DNA from: Bacillota bacterium
Lineage (GTDB): Bacteria; Bacillota; Bacilli; Alicyclobacillales; SLC66
Direction: 5' to 3'
Length of the DNA: 64,000 bases
NCBI GenBank assembly: GCA_021828865.1
Contig: JAJZCW010000010.1
Span: forward strand, 1 to 64,000
Shown here: positions 54,051 to 63,912 of the stretch, one piece after another
Position numbering within the stretch: position 1 is the first letter of the stretch
How the letters are laid out: each line of letters starts with the position of its first letter
Notes under the pieces: generated by a model
The model's input: the letters and a program-made list of their open reading frames with translations, nothing else
Database searches by the model: none
What the model was told of the DNA's origin: nothing
Translations under genes and position numbers: made by a program

Positions 54051-55322
54051 TCAGCGTTCATAAACCACTTGCCCATGATGAATGGTCAAGACCGGCCAGC
54101 CTGACAATTCACGTCCTGCAAACGGTGTGTTGCGTCCTTTTGAATAAAAAGCGGCAGGGTTTACCTGGCGAACCGTCTCCGGATCAATCACCGTCAAATC
54201 CGCCACGCCTCCCACGAAAATTTCACCGCCAGATAAATGAAACACTTCAGCTGGCCTGGTCGACATTTTGTACACCAGCTCGGGAAGTGTCAGGATGCCA
54301 CTTTTGACAAAAGCGGTAAAAAGGAGTGGGAAACTAGTTTCCAGTCCCACAAGGCCAAAAGGCGCCTGCTCGATGCCCTTTGCCTTTTCCTCATCCGTGT
54401 GCGGCGCGTGATCGGTCGCAACAAGATCGAGCGTTCCATCGAGTAATCCCTGAACACAGGCGAGACGATCATCGTCTGATCGCAGCGGGGGATTGACTTT
54501 CGCATTGGCCCCAAATGTCTTCACCGACTCCTCCGTTAATAGCAAGTGGTGCGGCGTCACTTCTGCCGTAATCGGCAACCCGTGCGCTTTCCCCATCCGG
54601 ATGGCGGATACCGCGGCAGCCGGACTGACGTGACAAAGGTGCAAATGTGCCTTCGCTTCTTCTGCAAGCCACAAGTCGCGAGCGATCATCGAGGTCTCCG
54701 CAACGCTTGGAATCCCGCGAATCCCTAACTCTTCCGCAACTTTTCCCGCATGCAGGTGGCCACCTTTTGCCAGCGAATTGTCTTCTGCGTGGACCGCGAC
54801 AGGCAATCCTATGGATTTAGCAGCGAGAAGCGCCTCAAACATGAGCTTTGCCGACTGCACACCGCGCCCATCGTCAGAGAGCGCCACGGCACCTGCTTGT
54901 TTTAGTGCGGCAAAATCGGTCAATGCTTCTCCCTGTTCTCCTCTTGAAATGGCGGCAATCGGATGAACGGTGGCATAACCATAAGTATTTGCTTTTTGGA
55001 CCACTTCTTGAATCAGTTCCGGAGTATCGAGCACAGGGGTGGTGTTTGGCATCGCACAAATTTGCGTAAATCCACCTGCCGCCGCTGCCCTCGTCCCCGT
55101 CTCGATCGTCTCTTTATGAATTTGCCCTGGCTCGCGCAAATGGACATGAACATCAATCAGACCAGGCAAAATATATCCTTCGACAACCCTCACCGTATGC
55201 CCAGAACGCGTAAGCGCAGGCCCCATCGCGGTGATGTGGCCGTCTTCAATGAGTAAGTCCCACTTTTTGATGGCTTTTTCCTTAGGAAAAACTATGCTAG
55301 CGCCAGTTAATAAAAGCCCCAT
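54051..55322 (-). CDS. pyrC: Dihydroorotase
   Basis: Cyclises carbamoyl aspartate to dihydroorotate. The 423-residue amidohydrolase (class I) has zinc ligands in DVHVHLREPG, AVHAEDNS and HLCHVS, and catalytic Asp in VATDHAPHT. It lies one base past pyrB. Confidence 0.97.
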   Translation of the reverse strand: MGLLLTGASIVFPKEKAIKKWDLLIEDGHITAMGPALTRSGHTVRVVEGYILPGLIDVHVHLREPGQIHKETIETGTRAAAAGGFTQICAMPNTTPVLDTPELIQEVVQKANTYGYATVHPIAAISRGEQGEALTDFAALKQAGAVALSDDGRGVQSAKLMFEALLAAKSIGLPVAVHAEDNSLAKGGHLHAGKVAEELGIRGIPSVAETSMIARDLWLAEEAKAHLHLCHVSPAAAVSAIRMGKAHGLPITAEVTPHHLLLTEESVKTFGANAKVNPPLRSDDDRLACVQGLLDGTLDLVATDHAPHTDEEKAKGIEQAPFGLVGLETSFPLLFTAFVKSGILTLPELVYKMSTRPAEVFHLSGGEIFVGGVADLTVIDPETVRQVNPAAFYSKGRNTPFAGRELSGWPVLTIHHGQVVYER

Positions 55323-55323
55323 C

Positions 55324-56915
<1,592 letters not shown>

Positions 56916-56919
56916 CTAT

Positions 56920-56943
56920 GCAATGGAGTTACCCTCCTATTGC
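56920..56943 (-). repeat. Middle hairpin of the pyr leader
   Basis: GCAATAGGAG, GGTAA, CTCCATTGC on the minus strand: a 9-bp stem with one bulged A. It lies between the PyrR-binding hairpin and the terminator. It also encloses an AGGAGG box, so it could shield a ribosome site for a short leader peptide. Confidence 0.55.
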
Positions 56944-56982
56944 CACCACTTTACGACAACACTCACTGTTCTCCGCTTCCTT

Positions 56983-57002
56983 GCAAGTCTCTCTGTACCT
57001 GC
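56983..57002 (-). promoter_or_regulatory. PyrR-binding hairpin of the pyr leader
   Basis: On the minus strand GCAGGT-ACAGAGAG-ACTTGC forms a 6-bp stem with a CAGAGAG loop. This matches the conserved PyrR-binding loop (CAGAGAGG-like) of Bacillus pyr leaders. With UMP-loaded PyrR bound here, the downstream terminator would form. Confidence 0.8.
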
Positions 57003-57025
57003 TTAAAGGACCCTGTATTTCCTTT

Positions 57026-57055
57026 ATCTTAGCAAAGTGAAAACACCTGCGTCAA
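57026..57055 (-). promoter_or_regulatory. Promoter of the pyr operon
   Basis: TTGACG (57055..57050), 18 bp, TAAGAT (57031..57026) on the minus strand. It overlaps the last bases of rluD and gives a leader of about 195 nt, the right size for the attenuator. Confidence 0.65.
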
Positions 57056-57999
57056 GTTGCGCGCAATATGTCGAGCAATTTTACCATCGGCTCAGGAAGC
57101 GAAGAGGTAAAAAGCATCGCATCTCCGGTCCTTGGATGGACAAAGCCAAGTGTACCCGCATGCAAGGCTTGCCCTTTTAAGTCAAATGGATCTTTCGTCG
57201 CATACACGGGGTCGCCCACCACGGAATGACCGATATACGCCATATGAACGCGGATCTGATGCGTTCTTCCTGTCTCGAGTCGAAGTTCCAGATAGGTATA
57301 GTCTGAAAATGTTTCCAATACGTGAAAATGAGTGATAGCCGAGCGTCCACTTCCGTCTTCACGCACCGCCATCTGCTGCCGTTTGTTGGGATGCCTTCCG
57401 ATTGGCGCATCGACTCTTCCGCGATGGTGATTGAATACACCGTGCACCACCGCATGATAGATTCTGGTCATCGAGTGATCCTTGAGTTGCTCGCTGAGCG
57501 AAAGATGCGCCAGATCAGTTTTGGCTACCACCAGCAAGCCACTCGTATCTTTATCGATGCGATGCACAATTCCCGGACGTTCATGGCCGGATCTCGTAGA
57601 TAAATGATCAAAATGCCACAACAGCGCGTTAACCAGCGTTCCACTCGTGTGTCCAGGTGCCGGGTGCACCACCATACCGCGTGGTTTATTCACTACCAGC
57701 AGATCCTTATCTTCGTAGACAATATCAAGCGGAATGTCTTGTGGTTCAGTGTCCGGTGCGCTCGGAGCCGGTAAAATAATCCGCACCAGTTGACCTGTCT
57801 GTACCTTCTTACTCGCCTTGGCGACTTGTCCCTCCACATACACCCTATCCTCATCCACTAGGCGCTGAATAAAGGTACGCGTCAGCTCCGTGACATCCGC
57901 TACATACTTATCGAGGCGGATGCCATTCTGATCAACCGTCAAGAGAATCTCATCATCCTCTCCGTCATGATAAAGCAGATCGTCTTCCCTCTCATTCAT
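57052..57999 (-). CDS. rluD: RluD-type 23S rRNA pseudouridine synthase
   Basis: Modifies uridines in helix 69 of 23S rRNA (RluD family; YlyB in Bacillus). The 315-residue protein has an N-terminal S4 domain (RLDKYVADVTELTRTFIQRL) and catalytic Asp in HRIDKDTSGLL. ETGRTHQIRVHMAYIGH is the family motif. ATG 57999 has GGGAGGG 9 nt upstream and overlaps lspA by 8 nt. It immediately precedes the pyr operon, as in Bacillus. Confidence 0.95.
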   Translation of the reverse strand: MNEREDDLLYHDGEDDEILLTVDQNGIRLDKYVADVTELTRTFIQRLVDEDRVYVEGQVAKASKKVQTGQLVRIILPAPSAPDTEPQDIPLDIVYEDKDLLVVNKPRGMVVHPAPGHTSGTLVNALLWHFDHLSTRSGHERPGIVHRIDKDTSGLLVVAKTDLAHLSLSEQLKDHSMTRIYHAVVHGVFNHHRGRVDAPIGRHPNKRQQMAVREDGSGRSAITHFHVLETFSDYTYLELRLETGRTHQIRVHMAYIGHSVVGDPVYATKDPFDLKGQALHAGTLGFVHPRTGDAMLFTSSLPEPMVKLLDILRAT

Positions 58000-58471
58000 G
58001 GGAGTCATCCCTCCCATCGTTCTTCTTGTTCTTTTCTTCGTTCGTGAAAAAAAAACGCAAAAGGAGGTAGAACATCGATACCACAATCGCACTATCCGCC
58101 AGGTTAAAGACTGGAAAACGGATAAATGGGAGATAGACATAGTCAATCACATACCCCAAATGCACCCGATCCACCAAGTTGCCTGCAGCTCCACCCAGCA
58201 ACAGCCCCAGCGCCACTAACTGGTCCCATTTGCGCACTGCGTGTCGACGTTCGATAAACACGATCACCGCCATCACCAGGAGAGAGACCACGATTAAGAG
58301 TATTCGCTGATTGATAAACAAACTAAAGGCAGCACCATCATTTTGTATGTAAAAAAGGTCAACCACGCCCGGTATCATCACAATCGCCTGATTGAGTACC
58401 ATGTGCGTGACCACCAGCCACTTGATCAGTTGATCAAGCGCGATAACGATTATTGCGATCATATAGAGCAA
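57992..58471 (-). CDS. lspA: Lipoprotein signal peptidase LspA
   Basis: Inner-membrane aspartyl protease that removes lipoprotein signal peptides. At 159 residues with four membrane segments, it has the N-terminal DQLIKW, NDGAAFS, and the two catalytic aspartates in AAGNLVDRV and FNLADSAIV. The start is TTG 58471 after GAGGGGG; an ATG three codons in is possible. Confidence 0.96.
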   Translation of the reverse strand: MLYMIAIIVIALDQLIKWLVVTHMVLNQAIVMIPGVVDLFYIQNDGAAFSLFINQRILLIVVSLLVMAVIVFIERRHAVRKWDQLVALGLLLGGAAGNLVDRVHLGYVIDYVYLPFIRFPVFNLADSAIVVSMFYLLLRFFFTNEEKNKKNDGRDDSHE

Positions 58472-58525
58472 ACCGCTTCCCCCTCGTCTCTCGACATGGT
58501 ACCACGAGGGAGTTTTGGCAACAAG

Positions 58526-58966
58526 TCAGTCAATTTCTGTTTCCCAATACGAAAAATCATGAAAAGGAATGACTTCCTCTTCCACAGGCCTAATTCTTTC
58601 CTGCTCCTCGCTTTCTGATCTTTCTTCACATCCCACGCAATTGCGGGCTGTTGGATACGCCTCGAGTCGATCCTCTGGAATGACTTGCCCGCACTGCTCG
58701 CAAATGCCGTAGGTGCCCGCTTCCATTCGCGCGAGCGCATCCTCTACTTCCGCTAGTAAAATGCGTTTTTGTTCTTTCAGTGCAAAATCCGTATCCCGTT
58801 CCATCAGTTCACTGGCAAGATCTGCGGGATGTTGATCATAAGCTGATAATTCCCCAGTAGCCTCTCTCAGCGATTGTTTGGTGTGTTCATCCCAGAGTTG
58901 ATACAATTGCCCCTCCAGGTCTTTCTTCTCATCGTGCAATCTTTTTTTCAACCTGCCAAACTCCAT
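58526..58966 (-). CDS. ylyA: DksA/TraR-type zinc-finger protein (YlyA/YteA-like)
   Basis: A 146-residue protein with an N-terminal helical region (about 1-85) and a C4-type zinc finger (CEQCG and CVGC). GTYGICEQCGQVIPEDRLEAYP is the DksA/TraR signature. In B. subtilis a YlyA of this type lies between ileS and lspA and acts on RNA polymerase late in sporulation. ATG 58966 follows AAGGGGG. Confidence 0.88.
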   Translation of the reverse strand: MEFGRLKKRLHDEKKDLEGQLYQLWDEHTKQSLREATGELSAYDQHPADLASELMERDTDFALKEQKRILLAEVEDALARMEAGTYGICEQCGQVIPEDRLEAYPTARNCVGCEERSESEEQERIRPVEEEVIPFHDFSYWETEID

Positions 58967-58998
58967 GCGGATTACCCCCTTGATCTCCAACCGTTGTC

Positions 58999-59298
58999 CT
59001 AATAAGTGGGCATATGTAATTGTGCCTGCACGATTCGCACCAAGTCAGCAATAAATGAGCCGATAAATGGCAGATTGACCAGCGCCATTCGCTGAAGTGC
59101 CATCAGCACCAATCCTGCAATCAACGTAAACCCAATGCCAATTCCCACTCCGCGTGCAATTCCTCCAATAAAGTTTAACCAGATCAGACGCAGAGGACGC
59201 TGCAACAATTGCACATAGGCAGAAAAATTAGCCCGTTCCAGGTAAGTGTTAAGTTTGGTCAATAGTTCGGTCAGTGAACGTGACTCCTCATCAGGCAT
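58999..59298 (-). CDS. Small membrane protein, DUF5665-like
   Basis: A 99-residue protein. A soluble N-terminal helix (about 1-40) is followed by two hydrophobic segments (IWLNFIGGIARGVGIGIGFTLIAG and the region around LVNLPFIGSFIADLV). The glycine-rich pattern and PFIGSFIADLVRIVQ fit DUF5665 as I recall it. It is convergent with none of its neighbours and lies 32 bp upstream of the DksA-like gene. Function is unknown. Confidence 0.75.
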   Translation of the reverse strand: MPDEESRSLTELLTKLNTYLERANFSAYVQLLQRPLRLIWLNFIGGIARGVGIGIGFTLIAGLVLMALQRMALVNLPFIGSFIADLVRIVQAQLHMPTY

Positions 59299-59362
59299 CC
59301 CATCACCCTTTTCATCAACAGACTTACCTATTGTTCCCTATTTTGTGTGGGATTATTTTACA

Positions 59363-59391
59363 TTGAGAAGAAGGCTTGGCCATGAGATAGT
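59363..59391 (+). promoter_or_regulatory. Candidate promoter of the 60-residue membrane protein
   Basis: TTGAGA, 17 bp, GATAGT on the plus strand. It would start transcription just before the ribosome site of the gene at 59413, leaving a very short leader. Confidence 0.4.
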
Positions 59392-59412
59392 GTGAGTTGA
59401 GGAGGTGATCCA

Positions 59413-59595
59413 TTGCGAAGAGTGTATTTGCGCCGACTGGCCATGACGTTAATCTGGATCAGCGGCATACTGATTGTGGGTAGTTTTGTGGCCAAAGAGG
59501 CATTTGCTTATCATGGAAATCTTGCATTCTTGCCATTTTTCTTTGCCATCGGAATCGTTGGACTCGTCATTATCCTGCTGATGGGAATATTTTAG
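59413..59595 (+). CDS. Small hypothetical membrane protein (60 residues)
   Basis: Not recognised. Two hydrophobic segments (LAMTLIWISGILIVGSFVA and LAFLPFFFAIGIVGLVIILL) are separated by a short loop (KEAFAYHGN), with a basic N-terminus (RRVYLRR). The start is a TTG preceded by AGGAGGTGATCC, which is fully complementary to the 16S 3' end; this supports real translation. It is a lone plus-strand gene between minus-strand ileS and DUF5665, and it is followed immediately by a strong terminator. Confidence 0.75.
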   Translation: MRRVYLRRLAMTLIWISGILIVGSFVAKEAFAYHGNLAFLPFFFAIGIVGLVIILLMGIF

Positions 59596-59633
59596 CGGGG
59601 GCGAAGACAAGCTTCGCAACCCCGCCATTTTTT
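59595..59633 (+). terminator. Strong terminator after the small membrane protein
   Basis: GCGGGG-GCGAAG-loop-CTTCGC-AA-CCCCGC followed by CATTTTTT on the plus strand. The stem begins in the stop codon of the small gene and ends next to the ileS stop. It may also halt ileS transcription from the other side, but no T-run follows in that direction. Confidence 0.88.
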
Positions 59634-59634
59634 C

Positions 59635-62385
59635 TCATGCACTTAAAATATCCGCACACCGGGAGCAAATGTGCTCGTGACCGTTGTGATCACCAACATC
59701 CGTCCGAATATGCCAGCAACGATCACACTTCTCTCCTTGCGCGGGACTGATCAGCACTGCGCCTGCTTCCTCAATGAGCGCGCCATCTGGTGGAATGTCA
59801 TCCTTCGCATGCACATGAACCGCTGATACGATCAACAGCTCTTTTAAGTCCACCGCATGCTTTTCAAGCAGATCTTCGTCACGCACGTTGTACAAATCAA
59901 CGCTGGCACCTAGCGACTGTCCGATCACCTTGTCCTGTCTCGCCGTTTCCAGTGCCTGAAGCACCAAGGATCGAAGCGACATGATCGGCTCAAATTCCTG
60001 TGCCAATTCATCCTGCAAATACTCATCGGGAAGCGAATACCATTCCTGCATTTGCACACTCAAATCCTGCACGTTTGGTATTTCTCCCCACACCTCATCC
60101 GCAGTGAAGGTTAAAATAGGCGCCACGAGGCGAACCAGAGTATGTAGGCTCTCATAGAGCACCGTTTGCACAGATCGGCGTTTCGCTGAATCTGCATTTT
60201 CCACATACAGCGCGTCTTTCATCACATCTAAATAAAAACTGGACAACTCCACTGCGCAAAAATTCTGCACCGCATGGTACACCACGTGGAATTCATACTC
60301 CCTGTAGGCTTCCTGGCAGCGTGTTGACAATCTCGCCAGGCGATCAAGTACAAAGCGATCAATGCTGCGAAGTTCACTGTATGAAACGCGATTCTCTTCC
60401 TTAAAATCATACAAATTGCCGAGCAGAAAACGGAAAGTATTTCTAATTTTGCGGTATACTTCTGCCACTTGCTTCAAAATCGCTTGAGAGATCCTCACAT
60501 CTGACTTGTAATCGACAGATGCCACCCAAAGTCGCAGGATATCGGCCCCCATTTGCTGAATCACCTGGTTGGGGTCTACACCATTCCCCAGACTCTTTGA
60601 CATTTTCCTGCCTTCGCCGTCTACGATAAATCCGTGCGATAACACCTGCCGATACGGAGATTGACCTGTTACTGCCACCGATGTCGACAACGAGGAATTG
60701 AACCATCCACGATACTGATCAGATCCTTCAAGATATAGGTCTGCCGGCCAGCTCAATTCCGGCCGCTTTCTCAACACTGCCATATGGCTAGAACCGGAAT
60801 CAAACCACACATCCATAATGTCTGTTTCTTTGCGAAAATGCTGACTGCCGCATTTACACGTTTGCCCTTCAGGCAACAGCCCTTTGGCCTCCCGCTCAAA
60901 CCAGACCTGGGAACCGTGTTGTTCAAATAAATTCGCCACATGTTCAATCGTATTTCGATTGAGGAGCGTTTCCCCACAGTCTTCACAATAAAATACAGGG
61001 ATAGGCACGCCCCAGGTGCGCTGCCTAGATATACACCAATCGGTCCTATCCGCAATCATGTTGTGAAGTCGGATCTTGCCCCAAGGGACCGCCCAATCCA
61101 CGCGATCGATTTCCTCTAACATGGTTTCGCGAAACGCTTCAATGGACGCGAACCACTGCTCTGTTGCCCTGAAAATCACCGGATTTTTGCAACGCCAGCA
61201 ATGGGGATACTGGTGTTCGATCTCGCCTTCTGCCAAGAGTGCGCCTTTCTCTTTTAACGTCTCGACAATGAGCGGGTTGGCTTTGGCGTAAAAATGTCCA
61301 TCAAACGGAGCAGCTTCTGCCGTAAATTTCGCTTTGTCATCAAGCGGAGCAAGGATGGGTAGGCCATATTTCAGACCAACGAGATAGTCGTCCATCCCGT
61401 GTCCAGGTGCGGTATGCACGGCACCAGTACCTGTTTCGAGTGTCACGTGGTCGCCAAGGATCACTAATGACTCGCGATCATAGAAAGGATGCCTCGTCTT
61501 AACGCCCTCAAGCTCTTTTCCCTTGAACGTTTGCAGCAGTTGATAAGTGGGGATACCGGCTACTTTCATGACATCCTCGACAAGGGGGCTAGCAATCAGC
61601 AACTTTTCACCACTAGCAAGGATCAGCGAGTACTCAAAATCTGGGCCAAGTGCAATGGCCACGTTGGCCGGAATCGTCCAAGGTGTGGTGGTCCAAATGA
61701 CCACATGCGCATCGCTAGGTAACTTGCCTAGTCCGTCTTGCACCGGAAACTTCACGTAGATGGAAGGAGATTTCTTGTTGGCGTACTCGATCTCCGCTTC
61801 GGCCAGCGCCGTTTCGCAGGATGGACACCAATAAACGGGTTTCAACCCCTTATAGATGTATCCTTTTTCCGCCATCGAGCCAAACACGCGAATCTGTTCT
61901 GCCTCATAATCTGACGTCATCGTCACGTACGGATGATCAAAATCTCCACGAACGCCAAAACGCTGAAACTGCTCCTTTTGAATGTCAATAAAGGACTGCG
62001 CATAGGCCGCGCAAGCATCACGGAAATCAGTCACCTTAATTTCGTGACGGTTCAACTTCTTGGCTTTAATGATCGCGGTTTCGATAGGCAATCCGTGCGT
62101 ATCCCAACCAGGCACATAGGGCGCGTCATAACCATCCATCGTTTTGGATTTGACAATCATGTCTTTAAGAATTTTATTTAGTGCATGCCCGATGTGCGTA
62201 TTGCCATTCGCATAGGGAGGCCCATCGTGCAAAATAAATTTCGGCTTACCTACCCTTTTACTTTGTACTGCCTGATACAAATGGATCTCCTGCCACCGCT
62301 TCAACATCTCCGGCTCTTTAGACGGGAGATTCCCTCGCATGGGAAAATTGGTTTTTGGCAAGTTCAGTGTTTGATCGTACTCCAT
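59635..62385 (-). CDS. ileS: Isoleucyl-tRNA synthetase
   Basis: Charges tRNA-Ile and edits valine. The 916-residue protein has HIGH (GNTHIGHALN), KMSKS (GRKMSKSLGNG), the CP1 editing domain between them (GWDTHGLP, WTTTPWTIPANVA, GHGMDDY) and a C-terminal zinc finger (CDRCWHIRTDVG and CSRC). It is the full-length bacterial type. The leader has three hairpins but no T-box sequence that I can recognise. Confidence 0.98.
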   Translation of the reverse strand: MEYDQTLNLPKTNFPMRGNLPSKEPEMLKRWQEIHLYQAVQSKRVGKPKFILHDGPPYANGNTHIGHALNKILKDMIVKSKTMDGYDAPYVPGWDTHGLPIETAIIKAKKLNRHEIKVTDFRDACAAYAQSFIDIQKEQFQRFGVRGDFDHPYVTMTSDYEAEQIRVFGSMAEKGYIYKGLKPVYWCPSCETALAEAEIEYANKKSPSIYVKFPVQDGLGKLPSDAHVVIWTTTPWTIPANVAIALGPDFEYSLILASGEKLLIASPLVEDVMKVAGIPTYQLLQTFKGKELEGVKTRHPFYDRESLVILGDHVTLETGTGAVHTAPGHGMDDYLVGLKYGLPILAPLDDKAKFTAEAAPFDGHFYAKANPLIVETLKEKGALLAEGEIEHQYPHCWRCKNPVIFRATEQWFASIEAFRETMLEEIDRVDWAVPWGKIRLHNMIADRTDWCISRQRTWGVPIPVFYCEDCGETLLNRNTIEHVANLFEQHGSQVWFEREAKGLLPEGQTCKCGSQHFRKETDIMDVWFDSGSSHMAVLRKRPELSWPADLYLEGSDQYRGWFNSSLSTSVAVTGQSPYRQVLSHGFIVDGEGRKMSKSLGNGVDPNQVIQQMGADILRLWVASVDYKSDVRISQAILKQVAEVYRKIRNTFRFLLGNLYDFKEENRVSYSELRSIDRFVLDRLARLSTRCQEAYREYEFHVVYHAVQNFCAVELSSFYLDVMKDALYVENADSAKRRSVQTVLYESLHTLVRLVAPILTFTADEVWGEIPNVQDLSVQMQEWYSLPDEYLQDELAQEFEPIMSLRSLVLQALETARQDKVIGQSLGASVDLYNVRDEDLLEKHAVDLKELLIVSAVHVHAKDDIPPDGALIEEAGAVLISPAQGEKCDRCWHIRTDVGDHNGHEHICSRCADILSA

Positions 62386-62411
62386 TACCTAGCCTCCAAC
62401 TGAAATCAAAT

Positions 62412-62448
62412 AAAAAAGTCCGCCACCCAAACGATATGGAGCGCAGAC
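62412..62448 (-). terminator. Leader terminator or attenuator just before ileS
   Basis: On the minus strand GTCTGC...GCGGAC then TTTTTTATTTG, 27 bp before the ileS start. Its position suggests a regulated terminator. The conserved T-box bases (GGGTGGNACCGCG) are not present upstream, only GGGTGG within the 3' arm. Confidence 0.65.
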
Positions 62449-62461
62449 ATCTTTATAAACC

Positions 62462-62481
62462 CCTCTCAATAACTTGAGAGG
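62462..62481 (-). repeat. Perfect hairpin in the ileS leader
   Basis: CCTCTCAA-GTTA-TTGAGAGG on the minus strand: 8-bp perfect stem with a tetraloop, between the divIVA terminator and the ileS leader terminator. It has no T-run. Confidence 0.6.
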
Positions 62482-62486
62482 ACCAT

Positions 62487-62526
62487 AAAAGAAAAAGCCT
62501 TATGTGCTTCCAACCAACCATTAGGC
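62487..62526 (-). terminator. Terminator at the end of divIVA
   Basis: On the minus strand GCCTAAT, loop, ATAAGGC followed by TTTTTCTTTT. The hairpin begins within the divIVA stop region. The stem has one mismatch. Confidence 0.7.
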
Positions 62527-62997
62527 CTCATCAGGATCTTCAATGATTTCTTCCCATACGTCAGAATCGAGCATTTCCATTTGCGCCTGAATTAATGAAC
62601 GAAACCTTGCCCGAAAGACCATGGCCTGTTTTTTAATCTCATCTAATTCGATAGAACTTTTGCGTGCTTTATTCAACGCCTCCTGAATGATGCGGTCCGC
62701 ATTTTTCTCCGCTTCACGAATCACCAGTTGCGCTTCCTTACGTGCGTTTTGCTTCAACTCTTCCGCGGTTTCCTGAGCGAGCATGATGGACTTGCTGAGC
62801 GAATCCTCCATCGCATTGAATTTTTTGATCTGCTCTTCCATTTGCGTGAGGCGCTCTTCCAGATCTTTGTTGTGCCGAATCAAACCTTCATAGTCTTTGA
62901 TGACACGATCCAGAAAATCGTTCACTTCATCTTCATTGTAACCACGTAGTGAGCGCTTAAACTCTTTGTTGTGTATATCCAGAGGGGTTAGTGGCAC
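62521..62997 (-). CDS. divIVA: Cell-division/polarity protein DivIVA
   Basis: Curvature-sensing coiled-coil protein at poles and division sites, also used in sporulation. The 158-residue protein has the membrane-binding N-terminus LTPLDIHNKEFKRSLRGYNE and EVNDFLDRVIKDYE, then a long coiled coil (about 35-140). GTG 62997 has AGGAGGT 9 nt upstream; longer readings overlap the promoter region. Confidence 0.95.
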   Translation of the reverse strand: MPLTPLDIHNKEFKRSLRGYNEDEVNDFLDRVIKDYEGLIRHNKDLEERLTQMEEQIKKFNAMEDSLSKSIMLAQETAEELKQNARKEAQLVIREAEKNADRIIQEALNKARKSSIELDEIKKQAMVFRARFRSLIQAQMEMLDSDVWEEIIEDPDEA

Positions 62998-63044
62998 AGA
63001 ATGTCTACCTCCTATGTACGCATCCATGCATGAAACCATCACGG

Positions 63045-63073
63045 TTAATAATGGCTTTATTTCGACATCGCAA
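63045..63073 (-). promoter_or_regulatory. Candidate promoter of divIVA
   Basis: TTGCGA (63073..63068), 17 bp, TATTAA (63050..63045) on the minus strand, in the 107-bp gap between ylmH and divIVA. Confidence 0.5.
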
Positions 63074-63104
63074 GACGTAAATCCTTTTTGTCCGGCAGAA
63101 ATCG

Positions 63105-63896
63105 TCAATTGTACTTACCTATACGAACAAATTGTCGGCCGCTTTTAGGATTCTCCTCTATAGAGAGGATGCGGACTCGACCAGTACCTCGCATCGATAT
63201 CACATCACCTGCAGTCACATCTTCCGTGATGTCTTCACAGATACTGTAATTGAGCTGCACTTTCCCTGATTTGATCCATTGCGCCGCGTCCGTTCTGGAA
63301 TGTCCGAAGGCACTCGCGATAAAGGCATCCAGCCGAAGCGATTTCAAAGTAAACAGGCGCTCTTCCCACTTTGTTTCCAAACCGGATATGTCCGGTGTAG
63401 CCTTAAGTGACTCCACCTTTACTGGTACTTTCCCTGCATGCGTATAATGATCGATAAAATATAATGCCATCTGATGAGACACAAAAACATAGGCATTGCC
63501 AGGTTTACTGTCAATGACAATGTCTCCAATCTGGTTGCGTTGTACGCCCATTCCCAGAATTGATCCCAGGTAATCCTGATGCCTGACTTTTTCACGATGA
63601 TCGCTTATGAGTTTTAGGCACACGATTTCGAAAAATTCATTTGCCAACTCAATGTTATGTTCACTATTTACGAAAAAAAGCACCCGTTCCCTTTCCGCTT
63701 TGGGGTATCCACCAAAAGATGTGAATTGCACCTGATTGCGAGAAGCCATCATTGCCGCAATCTCCAAATCGCGCGGCGACAAGAAAGCGGTCAACATCAT
63801 GCGGCCACTTTGATAGGCGCGTTTTGCAAACTCATCCAGGCGTTTTACGGATTCTGTCTCCGACTCACGAAAATGCATGAGAAAATGATTACTCAT
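63105..63896 (-). CDS. ylmH: YlmH family S4-domain RNA-binding protein
   Basis: An RNA-binding protein of the cell-division cluster, linked in Bacillus to ribosome quality control on 50S subunits. The 263-residue protein has an N-terminal YlmH domain (TAFLSPRDLEIAAMM, GYPKAERERVLFF, DYLGSILGMGVQRNQIGDI) and a C-terminal S4 domain (LRLDAFIASAFGHSRTDAAQWIKSGKVQLN). The ribosome site is weak (GTAGGTA). It lies between a YggT-like gene and divIVA, as in most bacilli. Confidence 0.95.
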   Translation of the reverse strand: MSNHFLMHFRESETESVKRLDEFAKRAYQSGRMMLTAFLSPRDLEIAAMMASRNQVQFTSFGGYPKAERERVLFFVNSEHNIELANEFFEIVCLKLISDHREKVRHQDYLGSILGMGVQRNQIGDIVIDSKPGNAYVFVSHQMALYFIDHYTHAGKVPVKVESLKATPDISGLETKWEERLFTLKSLRLDAFIASAFGHSRTDAAQWIKSGKVQLNYSICEDITEDVTAGDVISMRGTGRVRILSIEENPKSGRQFVRIGKYN

Positions 63897-63912
63897 TTAC
63901 CTACTACCTGCT

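Noticed and set aside
62386-62520. T-box riboswitch for ileS
   Set aside because: The GGGTGGNACCGCG core and specifier stem were not found; only a terminator-like hairpin with GGGTGG in the wrong arm is present.
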